64,000 nt of DNA from Streptomyces violaceoruber (GCF_033406955.1 NZ_CP137734.1:5766001-5830000); one strand, 5' to 3'; shown: positions 1-9,427, numbered from the stretch's first letter. Made by a program: numbers and translations. Notes: generated by a model from the letters alone, not told the origin.

Positions 1-212
1 AGAACTGGAACATCGAGTTCGACGACGCGGGTGCGATCGGGCGCCGGTACCGCCGTCAGGACGAGATCGGCACGCCGTTCTGCGTGACCGTCGACTTCGA
101 CACGCTCGACGACAACGCGGTGACCGTTCGGGAGCGGGACACCATGAAGCAGGAGCGTGTGTCTCTCGACCAGATCGAGGGGTACCTCGCCTCTCGGCTG
201 GTTGGGTGCTGA
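1..212 (+). CDS. glyS: Glycyl-tRNA synthetase, C-terminal fragment
   Basis: Only the last 69 codons are in the window, read from base 3 to the TGA at 210-212. They encode the end of the class II anticodon-binding domain. The stretch DAGAIGRRYRRQDEIGTPFC followed by VTVDFDTL and VTVRERDTMKQ is typical of the end of the single-chain (GlyQS-type) bacterial and archaeal glycyl-tRNA synthetases. The enzyme charges tRNA-Gly in the cytoplasm. It converges on the chitinase gene, and GC-rich hairpins lie between the two stops. The identification rests on strong conservation of this terminal block; nothing upstream can be assessed. Confidence 0.9.
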   Translation, partial: NWNIEFDDAGAIGRRYRRQDEIGTPFCVTVDFDTLDDNAVTVRERDTMKQERVSLDQIEGYLASRLVGC

Positions 213-233
213 ACGTCCGTCTGCGTTGAGGTA

Positions 234-306
234 CCAGGGGGCTCCGCCCCCTGGGCCCCGGGGCCTGTGCCCACCCACCACCCGACTCGGTCGGGAGGGG
301 GGTGGG
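234..306. terminator. Two GC-rich hairpins between convergent genes
   Basis: A perfect 9-bp stem with a 3-base loop spans 234-254 (arms CCAGGGGGC and GCCCCCTGG). A second, longer imperfect hairpin spans 270-306, with an inner stem CCCGAC/GTCGGG around loop TCG. Neither has a long U tract, which is usual for Streptomyces terminators. The position between glyS and the oppositely oriented chitinase suits bidirectional termination. Confidence 0.6.
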
Positions 307-353
307 CGTTTCGGCGTTTCGGGGGCCCGGACTTACAGGTCCACCCCCCGGGC

Positions 354-1430
354 TCAGCGGCCCTGGAGGGACTTCACGTTGGTGCCGAAGGTCCAGTTCT
401 TCGAGCCGTCCCAGTTGAGGGACCAGGTCATCAGGCCCTTGAGGGCGCCGTTGTAGTGGTTCCATGCCTGGGAGACCAGGGACGGTGGCATGTAACCGCC
501 GCCCGCGCCGGGCTGGGCGGGCAGGCCCGGGACCTGCTTGTCGTAGGGCACCCGGACCGTGGTGCCCTGGATGACCAGGCCCTTGTCCAGGCAGTCGGTC
601 TGGGCGGTGAAGCCCTGCACGGTACCGGCCGAGTAGGAGTCGCCGGCGCAGCCGTACATGCTGCCGTTGTAGTACTGCATGTTCAGCCACCACAGGCGGC
701 CGTTGTCCGCGTACTTCTTGATGATCGGCAGGTACGCGCCCCAGATCGATCCGTAGACGATGCTGCCGCCGGTGACGTACGCCGTCTCCGGGGCCATCGT
801 GAGGCCGAAGTTCGAGGGCATGCGGGCCAGTACGCCGTCGATGATGCGGATCAGGTTGGACTGGGACGCGGAGAGCTGGTTGATGTTGCCGCTGCCGGTC
901 AGGCCGGTCTCGATGTCGATGTCGATGCCGTCGAAGTTGTACTCCTTCAGGATCGGCACGATCGTGTCGACGAAACGGTCCGCGACCGCGGTCGAGTTGA
1001 GATCGATGCCGGCCGTCGCGCCGCCGATGGAGAGCAGCAGCGTCTGCCCGGACGCCTTGGCCGCGCACATCTCCGCGGGCGTCGCCACCTTCACGCCCCG
1101 GTCCATGCCGTCCTCCCACAGGGCCGTGCCGTCGGAGAGGATCACCGGGAAGGCCGCGTTGAGGACGTTGTACCCGTGGGCGCCGATCTGGGGGTCGGTG
1201 ACCGGGGTCCAGCCGAAGGGCGGGTGGACGCCGTTGGCGGCGCCGTCCCAGTTCTCCCAGTAGCCCTGGAGGACCTTGCCGGCGGGCTTCGACTTCACGG
1301 CGCAGGTGTCGGCGGCCGCGCCGGTGGGGGCGGCGCCCTCGGGAGCCGCCGACGCGGTGGCGACTCCCAGGGGGACCAGAACGGTGGCCGCCAGTGCGGC
1401 GGCCAGTAGACGGATTGTGCGGCGGATCAT
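354..1430 (-). CDS. Secreted GH18 chitinase
   Basis: A 358-residue exported chitinase that should hydrolyse beta-1,4 bonds in chitin. Residues 1-29 form a signal peptide (MIRR, then a hydrophobic stretch ending near ASA-A). A single GH18 catalytic domain follows. The motif DGIDIDIE is present, with catalytic acid Glu174 and Asp167, Asp170 and Asp172 before it; SIGG upstream is the second GH18 motif. There is no separate chitin-binding or fibronectin module, so this is a minimal one-domain enzyme. The ATG at 1430 is preceded by GGGAGG, 6 bases away. The upstream region has the paired operator typical of Streptomyces chitinase promoters, so induction by chitin/N-acetylglucosamine through DasR is likely. 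Confidence 0.93.
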   Translation of the reverse strand: MIRRTIRLLAAALAATVLVPLGVATASAAPEGAAPTGAAADTCAVKSKPAGKVLQGYWENWDGAANGVHPPFGWTPVTDPQIGAHGYNVLNAAFPVILSDGTALWEDGMDRGVKVATPAEMCAAKASGQTLLLSIGGATAGIDLNSTAVADRFVDTIVPILKEYNFDGIDIDIETGLTGSGNINQLSASQSNLIRIIDGVLARMPSNFGLTMAPETAYVTGGSIVYGSIWGAYLPIIKKYADNGRLWWLNMQYYNGSMYGCAGDSYSAGTVQGFTAQTDCLDKGLVIQGTTVRVPYDKQVPGLPAQPGAGGGYMPPSLVSQAWNHYNGALKGLMTWSLNWDGSKNWTFGTNVKSLQGR

Positions 1431-1482
1431 GCCGGGCCTCCCGGTGGGGGTCGGTGAGGGAGAGTCTTCTTGTGTCGTAGGC

Positions 1483-1527
1483 ATGACAGTGCTGTGGTCC
1501 AGACCTTTCGTCAAGAGGTCTGGACCA
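1483..1527 (-). promoter_or_regulatory. Chitinase promoter with two DasR-like/chitin operators
   Basis: Two 12-base near-palindromes, TGGTCCAGACCT (1495-1506 on the plus strand) and AGGTCTGGACCA (1516-1527), are inverted copies that flank a -35 like TTGACG (minus strand, 1514-1509). The -10 should fall near 1484-1492. Streptomyces chitinase promoters are known to carry 12-bp TGGTCTAGACCT-type repeats around the -35, and the DasR site (dre) has the same core. A repressor bound here would cover the polymerase site. Confidence 0.75.
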
Positions 1528-1552
1528 AGTGGCGTGTGCGGATCGGGCGTCG

Positions 1553-2986
1553 TCAGGCGATCGTCCGGGGGAGGCGCAGGCTCAGCAGGCCCGTCAGCGC
1601 CACCCCGGCCAACTGGACCAGCAGCGTCGTCACCAGGGCGTCCCGCATGCCCATCCCCGGGGTCAGCGACAGGAACAGGGTGCCCAGGGTGGCCACGCCC
1701 AGGGCCAGCGACGACTGCTGGGTGGTGACCATGACGCCACTGCCCACGCCGGCGCGTTCGGCGGGCACCTCCGAGAGGACCAACCGGAGGACGACCGGGA
1801 GCTGAAGTGCCTGGCCCGCGCCCGCGACCGCCGCGCCCGGCAGGAGTTCGACCAGGCCGAGGTCGGGCCAGGAACGCCACGCGGCCAGCGTCATCAGGGC
1901 CAGGCCCACTCCCTGGAGGACGGCGCCGGTGGGCACCACGCGGGTGCCGTAGCGGGCGACCAGTCGGGGGCCGGCGAGGGAGAAGAGGAAGAACACCACC
2001 GCGAGCGGGGCCAGGGCGAGCCCCGCGGCCACCGGGCCCAGGCCCGCGCCCTGCTGCAACGCCACCGCGATGACGAACATGAAGCCGCTGAAGCCGATCG
2101 AGAACGGCACGATCAGCAGCAGGCCGCGGCGCAGCGAGACGATCGCGAACAGGCTCGGCGGGACCAGCGGGGTACGGCCCGCGCGGTCCGCCCGGCGCTC
2201 CACCGCGTAGAACGCCGCCGCCGCGAACGGGAACGCCGCCAGCGACAGCCACGTCCACAGCGGCCAGCCCGCCGCCCGGCCCTCGGTCAGCGGCACCAGC
2301 AGGGTCAGGATCGAGGCGGCCAGCAGGAAGGTGCCGGGGACGTCCACCGGCTCGGGGCGCGCGGAGCGGGTCTCCGGGACCGCGCGGGCGGCGAGGAAGA
2401 GACCCGCGAGGACGACCGGGACGTTCACCAGGAAGACGGAACGCCAGCCGGTGCCCGCGATGTCCGCCGCCACCAGGACGCCGCCGAGGATCTGCCCGGC
2501 CACCATCGACAGACCGGCCGTGGCCCCGTACAGGCTCATGGCCTTCGCGCGCCGGGGACCGGTCGTGGTCGCCTGGATGGTCGCCAGCACCTGCGGCAGC
2601 ATCGCGGCGGCCGAGGCGCCCTGCGCCACCCGCGCGGCCACCAGCGACCAGGCGTCCGGCGCCAGGCCGCAGGCCAGCGAGGTCAGCCCGAAGGCCGCCA
2701 TGCCGCCCAGGAACAGGCGGCGCCGGCCGAGCAGGTCGCCGAGCCGGCCGCCGAGGACCAGCAGGACGGCGTACGCGACCCCGTATCCGGCGACGACCAG
2801 TTCCAGGACCGCCTCGCCCGCGGAGAGGTCCGCGCCGATGGTGGGCAGGGCGACGTTGACGATGAAGAAGTCGACGAGCGGGAGCGCCGCACCCAGCAGC
2901 ACCGTGAAGAGTCCGAGGCCGCCGAGTGCGGGCGGCGCTTCCGGGGTGCCCGTACGGACGGGACGTGAAGTGATGGTTTCGGTCAC
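1553..2986 (-). CDS. MFS drug-efflux transporter (DHA2-like)
   Basis: A 477-residue integral membrane protein with about 14 hydrophobic segments. The first helices read LLGAALPLVDFFIVNVALP and are followed by the loop GGRLGDLLGRRR, the MFS motif A. Motif C-like glycine-rich sequence (GLSMVAGQILGGVL) is in helix 5, as in proton-driven drug exporters of the EmrB/QacA type. It probably exports small toxic compounds. The GTG at 2986 (VTETITSRP) was chosen because the frame upstream to 3058 lacks hydrophobic or conserved sequence and runs into the divergent promoter region. The regulator at 3088 is divergent, about 100 bases away, so local control is likely. The substrate is unknown. Confidence 0.82.
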   Translation of the reverse strand: MTETITSRPVRTGTPEAPPALGGLGLFTVLLGAALPLVDFFIVNVALPTIGADLSAGEAVLELVVAGYGVAYAVLLVLGGRLGDLLGRRRLFLGGMAAFGLTSLACGLAPDAWSLVAARVAQGASAAAMLPQVLATIQATTTGPRRAKAMSLYGATAGLSMVAGQILGGVLVAADIAGTGWRSVFLVNVPVVLAGLFLAARAVPETRSARPEPVDVPGTFLLAASILTLLVPLTEGRAAGWPLWTWLSLAAFPFAAAAFYAVERRADRAGRTPLVPPSLFAIVSLRRGLLLIVPFSIGFSGFMFVIAVALQQGAGLGPVAAGLALAPLAVVFFLFSLAGPRLVARYGTRVVPTGAVLQGVGLALMTLAAWRSWPDLGLVELLPGAAVAGAGQALQLPVVLRLVLSEVPAERAGVGSGVMVTTQQSSLALGVATLGTLFLSLTPGMGMRDALVTTLLVQLAGVALTGLLSLRLPRTIA

Positions 2987-3087
2987 GTGGTCGAGCCTGC
3001 GGCCGTTTCCAGGGTGGTACCAGAGTCTTCTTATGCTGGTAGTAGAAGTACCTGGCAACAGGTTCCCGGGCGCGGCATCCTGGAGGC

Positions 3088-3993
3088 ATGACGACGATGA
3101 CGGGTCGGGAGACGGCCGTCCAGTCCCCGCCCCGGGACACCGGCTCGGAGATCCGGCGGCACGAACTCGCCGCCTTCCTGCGCAGCCGCCGCGAGCGCAT
3201 CGCGCCCGAGCAGGTCGGGCTGCCCCGCGGACGACGGCGCCGGACCCCGGGGCTGCGCCGCGAGGAGGTCGCCCAGCTCTCGGCCGTCGGCGTCACCTGG
3301 TACACCTGGCTGGAGCAGGCCCGGGACATCCAGGTCTCCGTGCAGGTGCTCGACGCCCTCGCCCGCACCCTGCTGCTCGACCCCACCGAGCGCGCCCACC
3401 TGTTCCAGCTGGCGGGCTCCGTCGACCCGACGCCCGCGACGGACTGCCCGGCCATCACACCGGCGGTGCGCGCCCTGCTGGAGCAGTTCGAGCCGTACCC
3501 CGCCTGCGTGCAGAACAGCCGGTACGACATCCTCGCCCACAACCGGACGTACGGGCTGCTGCTGTGCGACCTGGACGCGGTGCCGCCCGAGGACCGCAAC
3601 TGCATGGTCCTCTGCTTCACCCACGAGGACTGGCGGTCCTCCATCGTCCATCTGGAGGAGACCCAGCGGCTGATGGCGGCCCGGTTCCGCGCCACGATGG
3701 CCGGTCATCTCGCCGAGCCCGCCTGGAAGATGCTGCTCAAGCGGCTGCGCACCCAGTCGCCCGCCTTCCGCGAGGCCTGGGAGCGGCACGAGGTGGTCGC
3801 GCACCGGGGCAAGCGCAAGGAGTTCCTCAACCGGCACGTCGGCCGGATCCGCGTCGACCACACCGACCTGTGGCTCGGACCGGAACCGGGGCCCCGGATG
3901 GTGACGTACGCCCCGGCCGACGAGGACTCCCGGGAGCGGCTGGAGAGGCTGCACGCGATCGCCCTGGAGCGGGAGCCGGCCGCGTCGGGATGA
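3088..3993 (+). CDS. XRE-family regulator with MmyB-like ligand domain
   Basis: 301 residues. An N-terminal helix-turn-helix (about residues 20-90) contains RRTPGLRREEVAQLSAVG and VTWYTWLEQARD, a signature of the MmyB group of Streptomyces regulators. The remainder is the MmyB-like ligand-binding domain (WLGPEPGPRMVTYAP and the acidic C-terminus; members may bind a fatty-acid-like ligand). It lies divergent to the MFS exporter, the usual arrangement in this family, so it probably controls that gene and itself from the intergenic 2987-3087. That spacer has AT-richer sequence and partial inverted repeats around 3018-3052, but I could not define an operator with confidence. Confidence 0.85.
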   Translation: MTTMTGRETAVQSPPRDTGSEIRRHELAAFLRSRRERIAPEQVGLPRGRRRRTPGLRREEVAQLSAVGVTWYTWLEQARDIQVSVQVLDALARTLLLDPTERAHLFQLAGSVDPTPATDCPAITPAVRALLEQFEPYPACVQNSRYDILAHNRTYGLLLCDLDAVPPEDRNCMVLCFTHEDWRSSIVHLEETQRLMAARFRATMAGHLAEPAWKMLLKRLRTQSPAFREAWERHEVVAHRGKRKEFLNRHVGRIRVDHTDLWLGPEPGPRMVTYAPADEDSRERLERLHAIALEREPAASG

Positions 3994-4105
3994 GCGCCCG
4001 AAGTGCGGGAACCCGGGGAAATGCGGAAGGTGATGTTCCCGGGGTTTCCCAGGGCGCGCACAGCCCGGGGTTCCCACAGCACGGACAGGGCGAGGACGAA
4101 CAGTC

Positions 4106-4945
4106 ATGGCTGAGCAGAAGTCGGCGCGGACACTCCCGCGGCCGTTGCACGCGGCCGCTTCGGCGGTGCGGAAGGTGCCGGGTGCCGGGACGGTGGGCAG
4201 GGCGGCCGAGGGCGCGCTGGACAGGATCGGGGCGGTGTCGCCGCGCGGGCGGCGCGTACTCGTCTACACGGGCGCCGGAGTGCTGGGCGTCGCCGGACTG
4301 GTGGAGTGGCCGGTCGCGGTCACCGGGGCGGCGGTGGCCTGGCTGACGCAGCCGCGCGGGCAGAACGGGCGGGGCGGCGACGGGGGCGCGGCGAAGGGCG
4401 GCGACGCGGAAGCGGCCGGGGCCCGGGGCGCCGTCGGCAGCAAGCCTGCCCGGACGTCGGCCAGGAAGACCACCAGCAGGGCGGCCACGGCGAAGGCCGC
4501 CACGGCGAAGACGGCTGCGGCGAAGGCCGCCACCGGCAGGACGGCTGCGGCGAAGACGGCCGGAGCGAGGGCGAGCGGGACGAAGGCCGCCGGGGGCGGG
4601 ACGGCCACCCCCGCCAAGTCGGCCGCCGCGACGTGGCGGACCACCGGCGCCGAGAAGGCCGCCGCCAAGTCCACGGCCGCCAAGTCAACGACCACCGGGT
4701 CCAAGGCCGCCAAGTCCACGGCCACCGGGTCCACGGCGGCGAAGTCCGCCGCCGCGCGGAAGTCGCCCGCGCAGAAGACCGCCGCGAAGAAGACCTCCGC
4801 GAAGAAGACCGCGTCCCCCACCCGGGCCAAGAGCCAGTCGGGGACCAAGGCGTCCTCGAGCCGGCCCTCCTCCTCGGGCGGCGGCCGGAGCGGAAGCCGC
4901 GGACGCAAGACGGCCGCCGCGTCGCGCACCCGCACGTCCGGCTGA
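4106..4945 (+). CDS. Membrane protein with histone-H1-like Lys/Ala tail
   Basis: 279 residues. Residues 1-45 are basic and non-repetitive, about 48-80 hold a hydrophobic segment (VLVYTGAGVLGVAGLVEW and following), and 85-279 are a low-complexity tail of KTAAAKAAT, KSTAAKS and AAKKTSAKK type repeats. The tail resembles histone H1 and the C-terminal tails of actinobacterial HU, and would bind DNA or another polyanion if exposed to the cytoplasm. The stop is 9 bases before the P-type ATPase start, so the two are probably one transcript. The function is not known; a role as a partner or anchor of the ATPase is inferred only from position. Confidence 0.75.
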   Translation: MAEQKSARTLPRPLHAAASAVRKVPGAGTVGRAAEGALDRIGAVSPRGRRVLVYTGAGVLGVAGLVEWPVAVTGAAVAWLTQPRGQNGRGGDGGAAKGGDAEAAGARGAVGSKPARTSARKTTSRAATAKAATAKTAAAKAATGRTAAAKTAGARASGTKAAGGGTATPAKSAAATWRTTGAEKAAAKSTAAKSTTTGSKAAKSTATGSTAAKSAAARKSPAQKTAAKKTSAKKTASPTRAKSQSGTKASSSRPSSSGGGRSGSRGRKTAAASRTRTSG

Positions 4946-4954
4946 GGGAGAGCG

Positions 4955-7900
4955 ATGGCCGGCGGACTGCTCACGCGTTCCCAGGACGCCGTCACGGGAT
5001 TCGTGCTGGCCGGACCCCGGCTGCTCGCGCGCGGCACCGCGCCCGCCGTGGGCGCCGCGGCCGGGGCGGCGGCGGGCACCGCGCGGGCCGGTGTGCGCGG
5101 CGCCGACTTCGCGGCACGGGCGGCACGGGTGGCCCGCGCCGCGCTGCCCGGGGGATCGCGGGACTGGCGGGCCGGACCCCGGGCGCACCTCGCGCTGCGG
5201 CCGGTCGCGAGGGACGAGGTGCGCCGGGCGGGCGGTACCGAGCGGGTGGGACGGCGGGTGGCGGCGGCCCTGGCCGAGCACCCGGACGTGCTGTTCGCCT
5301 ACTGGGACACCGGCCTCGCCAGACTGGTGGTGACCGCGACCGAGGACGCACTCGCCGACCGGGTCGTGGACCACGCCACCGAACTCGCCGGACGCCACGG
5401 ACTCACCCGGGTGGACCAGGCGGACCTGACCGGCCTCACCGGCCCGGGCGAACCGGGCGACGACGATCTGGTCGACGACGATCTGGTCGACGGCGACCTG
5501 GTGGACGAGCCGGACCACCCCGGCGACCCCGCCCCGGTGCGCGTCGCGGCGGCCGCACTCGGCGCCGACGTGCTCGGCATCGCCGCCGCCGTGACCGGCG
5601 CGCGGCTGCGGCTGCCGCCCTCGCCCCGCCTGGTCACCGCCGTAGCGACGCTGCTGCGCGAGAACCCGGCCTTCCGCGCCTGGCTGCGCGAGCGGCTCGG
5701 CGACCACCGCATGGACGTGGCGCTGGCCGCCGCCAACGCCGCCGTCCACGGTGCCGGGCAGAGCCCCACCTCACTGGTGCTCGACGGGGCGCTGCGGGTG
5801 TGCCAGCTGACGGAGGCGGTGGCGCGGGGTGCCGCCTTCGAGGTCGTGCACGACCGGTTGTGCGTGCCCGGCCGCGACAGCCTGCCCGCCGTACCCGCCC
5901 TGCGTCCGGCGCCCCGCACCTCCCCGGCCCAGGACTACGCCGCCCACGCCTCGGCGGGCAGCGTGGCGGGCGCGGCCGCGACCCTGCTGGTCAAGCACGA
6001 CCTGGCCGAGGCGGCGGAGGCGGTGCTCGCCGGTTCGCCCAAGGCCGCCCGTTACGGGCCCGCCGCCTTCCACGCCGTACTGAGCGCGGCGCTGTCCCGC
6101 ACGGGTGTGCTGGTGCGCGATCCCGGGCGGCTGCGGCAGCTGGAGATGGTCCGCACGGTCGTCCTGCACCCCAGCGCGCTGCGGGTGCCGGACGCGGGCG
6201 CGGACCCGTGGACCGAGGACGTGCTGGACGCGGCGCGGCGCGCGGGACTGCGCGTGGTCATGGTCGAGGACCCGGCGCTGGCCGACTTCACCGGACTCGC
6301 CGACCAGGTCGTCGGCGCCCGCCGCCCGCTCGCGGACGTCGTGGCCGAACTGCGCGCCGAGGGCGGCGTCGTCACCGTCGTACGGCCGCTGCCCGGCGAC
6401 GACGGGTCGGTGTCGGCCGGGCTGCTCGCCGGGGACGTGGCCGTCGCGCTGGCCGACGGGGACTGCCCGGTGGCCTGGGGCGCGGACGTGCTCGCGCCGC
6501 AGGGGCTCGCCGACGTGTGGCGGGTGCTGCGGGCGGTGCCGGTCGCGCGTGCGGTCGGGCGCCGGTCGCAGACGCTGGCCCGGTCCGGGGCCGCGCTGTC
6601 CGGACTGCTGGTCGCGGTCGGCGAGGCGCGCGGCAGGAGCCGGGGCGGCGTGTCGTCGCTGCTGGGGATGCGGCACGCGCCGGTCGACGCGAGCGCGGCG
6701 CTGGCCCTGCTGTCCGGCACCCGGGCGGCGATCGGCGTGGCGACGGCCCGCGCTCCGCACCCCCGGGCCCGGGTCGCCTGGCACGCGCTGGACCCGCAGG
6801 ACGTACGGGACCGGCTGGAGCGGGAGCGCGAACCCGAGCCGACCGCCGTGGAACAGGCCACGGCCCGGCTGCGGGCGGCCGCCGACCGGGCGGGGCGGGT
6901 GCCCGTGCTGGCTCCGGTCCGCTGGTCGTGGCAGCTGGCCCGGGCCGTACGCGGGGAGCTGGACGATCCGCTCACCCCGGTGCTGGCGGTCGGCTCGGCC
7001 GCCTCCGCCATCCTCGGGTCGGTCGTGGACGCGTTGCTCGTGGTCGGCGCCCTCGACCTGAACGCGCTGGTCGGCGGCTTCCAGCGGCTGCGCGCCGAGC
7101 GGGCGCTGTCCGGGCTGCTGGCGGAGCAGAAGCAGAAGGCCCGGGTCGCCGAGGAGCAACTCCGCCCGGAGACCGCGGAGTTCACGCCGGAGGGGGAGCC
7201 GCGGATCGTGGACGCGGCCAAGCTGCACCCGGGCCACGTGATCGAGCTGCGGGCGGACGACGTGGTGCCCGCCGACGCGCGGCTGCTGTGGGAGGACGGC
7301 CTGGAGGTGGACGAGTCCGCGCTGACCGGCGAGTCGCTGCCGGTGGACAAGTGCGTGGACCCGGCGCCCCGCGCCCCCGTGGCGGAGCGGTACTGCATGG
7401 TCTTCGAGGGCACGACCGTGGTGGCCGGGCGGGCCCGCGCCGTCGTCGTCGACACCGGCGACCACACCGAGGCGGCGCGCGCGGTCGCGCTGGCGGCCCG
7501 TACGCCGTCCGCGGCCGGAGTGCAGGCCAGGCTTCAGGAGCTGACCCGCAAGGCGCTGCCGCTCACCCTGGCGGGCGGGGCCGCGGTGACCGGGCTCTCG
7601 CTGCTGCGCGGGGCGCCGATCCGGCAGGCCGTCGCCGGCGGCGTGTCGGTGGCGGTGGCCGCCGTGCCCGAGGGACTGCCGCTGGTGGCGACCGTGGCCC
7701 AGCTCGCCGCGGCCCGCCGGCTGAGCCGCCGGGGCGTCCTGGTGCGCACCCCGCGCACGCTGGAGGCGCTCGGCCGGATGGACACCGTCTGCTTCGACAA
7801 GACGGGCACCCTCACCGAGAACCGGCTGCGGCTGTCCCGGGTCGCGGGCGCCGACGGCACGGTACGCCGGTCGGGCGACCCGGAGACCGCCGACACCGTA

Positions 7901-9388
7901 CGGACCGCCGCGCGCGCCTGCCCGCGGCTGGACGGCGACGGCGCCCGCCCCACCCACGCCACCGACGAGGCGATCCTGGACGCGGCCGGGGACGATCCCG
8001 GGTGGACACAGGAGGAGGGCCTGCCCTTCGAGACCTCCCGCGGCTACGCCGCCGCCGTCGGACGCGAGGACGGGACCGGCGCCGCCGTGCTGGTGGTCAA
8101 GGGCGCCCCGGAGACGGTGCTGCCCGCCTGCGCCGGCCTGCCGGACCACGCCCTGGAGGTGGCGCAGCGGCTGGCCGGTGCCGGACTGCGCATCATCGCG
8201 GTGGCACGGCGGACCCTGGACACGGGCGAGAGGGCGGCCGACGTGCTCGAACGGCAGCCGTCGGAGCTGGAGTTCACCGGACTGCTCGCGCTCGCCGACG
8301 TGGCCCGCGAGACCTCCCCGGCGCTGGTGCGCGGGCTGCGCGAGGCGGGCGTACGGCCCGTGGTGCTGACCGGCGACCATCCGCAGACCGCCCACGCCAT
8401 CGCCGTCGACCTGGGCTGGCCCGAGGACGCGGTCGTGGTCACCGGCGACGAGCTCGCCGCCGCCGACCGCACCGCCCGCTCCCGGATGCTGCGCGACGCG
8501 GACGTCGTGGCCCGGGTGGCGCCCGAGCAGAAGCTCCAGGTCGTCGAGTCCCTGCGGGACGCCGGGCGGGTCGTCGGCATGGTCGGCGACGGGGCGAACG
8601 ACGCCGCCGCGATCCGGGCCGCCGACATCGGCGTCGGCATCAGCGCCCGCGGCTCGGCCGCCGCCCGCAACGCCGCCGACCTGGTGGTCACGGGCGACGA
8701 CCTGCTCGTGCTGGTGGAGGCGGTGCGGGAGGGCCGGGCGCTGTGGCACAGCGTCGCCGACGCCATCGCCATCCTGATCGGCGGCAACGCGGGCGAGGTC
8801 GGCTTCGGCATCCTCGGCACGGTGCTGGGCGGCGCCGCCCCGCTGTCCACCCGCCAGATGCTGCTGGTCAACCTCTTCACCGACCTGTTCCCCGCGATGG
8901 CGGTCGCGGTGACGAAGACGGGCGATCCGGAGCAGGAGGCCGCCGACGCGGGCGCGCCGCTCGGCACGGCCGTGCTGGGCGAACCCCTCATCCGGCAGAT
9001 CCGGCACCGGGCCCTGACCACGGCGCTCGGGGCGACCGCGGCCTGGCTGCTGGGCCGCTTCACGCCGGGCACCCGGCGCCGCTCGACGACCATGGCCCTG
9101 TGCGCGGTCGTCGGCACCCAGCTCGCCCAGACCCTCGCCGACCGCCGCGACAGCCGCCTGGTCCAGGTCACGTCCCTCGGCTCGGCCGCCGCCCTGGTCG
9201 CCCTCGTCCAGACGCCGGGCGCCAGCCGCCTCTTCGGCTGCACCCCGCTGGGCCCGGTCGCGTGGACGTGCGTGGCCGCCGCGATCGCGCTGGCGCTGGC
9301 GGGGCAGCGGGCGTTGCCGGGCGTGGAGGACGCGATCGTGAGGTACTGGCCGAAGGCGGCGGAGCGGCTGCCGCGGGCGGTGCGGTGA
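4955..9388 (+). CDS. Giant P-type cation ATPase, CtpI-like
   Basis: 1,477 residues, about twice the usual P-type ATPase length. The C-terminal part has all core motifs: TGES at 791-794, PEGLP near 905, phosphorylation site DKTGTLTE with Asp948, and GDGAND at 1211-1216. Membrane helices are predicted before and after the cytoplasmic domains. The first roughly 650 residues are a separate region with repeated Val/Ala-rich segments (for example RLVVTATEDALADRVVDHA) that looks like divergent metal-binding-type folds without CXXC. Mycobacterial CtpI has the same enlarged architecture. PEGL rather than CPC in the membrane helix argues against a copper or zinc transporter; the ion is unknown. The ATG at 4955 follows a GGAGAG ribosome-binding site. 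Confidence 0.88.
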   Translation: MAGGLLTRSQDAVTGFVLAGPRLLARGTAPAVGAAAGAAAGTARAGVRGADFAARAARVARAALPGGSRDWRAGPRAHLALRPVARDEVRRAGGTERVGRRVAAALAEHPDVLFAYWDTGLARLVVTATEDALADRVVDHATELAGRHGLTRVDQADLTGLTGPGEPGDDDLVDDDLVDGDLVDEPDHPGDPAPVRVAAAALGADVLGIAAAVTGARLRLPPSPRLVTAVATLLRENPAFRAWLRERLGDHRMDVALAAANAAVHGAGQSPTSLVLDGALRVCQLTEAVARGAAFEVVHDRLCVPGRDSLPAVPALRPAPRTSPAQDYAAHASAGSVAGAAATLLVKHDLAEAAEAVLAGSPKAARYGPAAFHAVLSAALSRTGVLVRDPGRLRQLEMVRTVVLHPSALRVPDAGADPWTEDVLDAARRAGLRVVMVEDPALADFTGLADQVVGARRPLADVVAELRAEGGVVTVVRPLPGDDGSVSAGLLAGDVAVALADGDCPVAWGADVLAPQGLADVWRVLRAVPVARAVGRRSQTLARSGAALSGLLVAVGEARGRSRGGVSSLLGMRHAPVDASAALALLSGTRAAIGVATARAPHPRARVAWHALDPQDVRDRLEREREPEPTAVEQATARLRAAADRAGRVPVLAPVRWSWQLARAVRGELDDPLTPVLAVGSAASAILGSVVDALLVVGALDLNALVGGFQRLRAERALSGLLAEQKQKARVAEEQLRPETAEFTPEGEPRIVDAAKLHPGHVIELRADDVVPADARLLWEDGLEVDESALTGESLPVDKCVDPAPRAPVAERYCMVFEGTTVVAGRARAVVVDTGDHTEAARAVALAARTPSAAGVQARLQELTRKALPLTLAGGAAVTGLSLLRGAPIRQAVAGGVSVAVAAVPEGLPLVATVAQLAAARRLSRRGVLVRTPRTLEALGRMDTVCFDKTGTLTENRLRLSRVAGADGTVRRSGDPETADTVRTAARACPRLDGDGARPTHATDEAILDAAGDDPGWTQEEGLPFETSRGYAAAVGREDGTGAAVLVVKGAPETVLPACAGLPDHALEVAQRLAGAGLRIIAVARRTLDTGERAADVLERQPSELEFTGLLALADVARETSPALVRGLREAGVRPVVLTGDHPQTAHAIAVDLGWPEDAVVVTGDELAAADRTARSRMLRDADVVARVAPEQKLQVVESLRDAGRVVGMVGDGANDAAAIRAADIGVGISARGSAAARNAADLVVTGDDLLVLVEAVREGRALWHSVADAIAILIGGNAGEVGFGILGTVLGGAAPLSTRQMLLVNLFTDLFPAMAVAVTKTGDPEQEAADAGAPLGTAVLGEPLIRQIRHRALTTALGATAAWLLGRFTPGTRRRSTTMALCAVVGTQLAQTLADRRDSRLVQVTSLGSAAALVALVQTPGASRLFGCTPLGPVAWTCVAAAIALALAGQRALPGVEDAIVRYWPKAAERLPRAVR

Positions 9389-9427
9389 GGCGGGGCGCCG
9401 GGACCGGCCTCCGCCCGCCGGGGACGG

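Noticed and set aside
1431..3695. A very long reading frame continuing upstream of the chitinase on the minus strand
   Set aside because: It overlaps the MFS gene in another frame, is rich in Arg/Pro/Gly and lacks any domain. The signal peptide and ribosome site at 1430 mark the real start.
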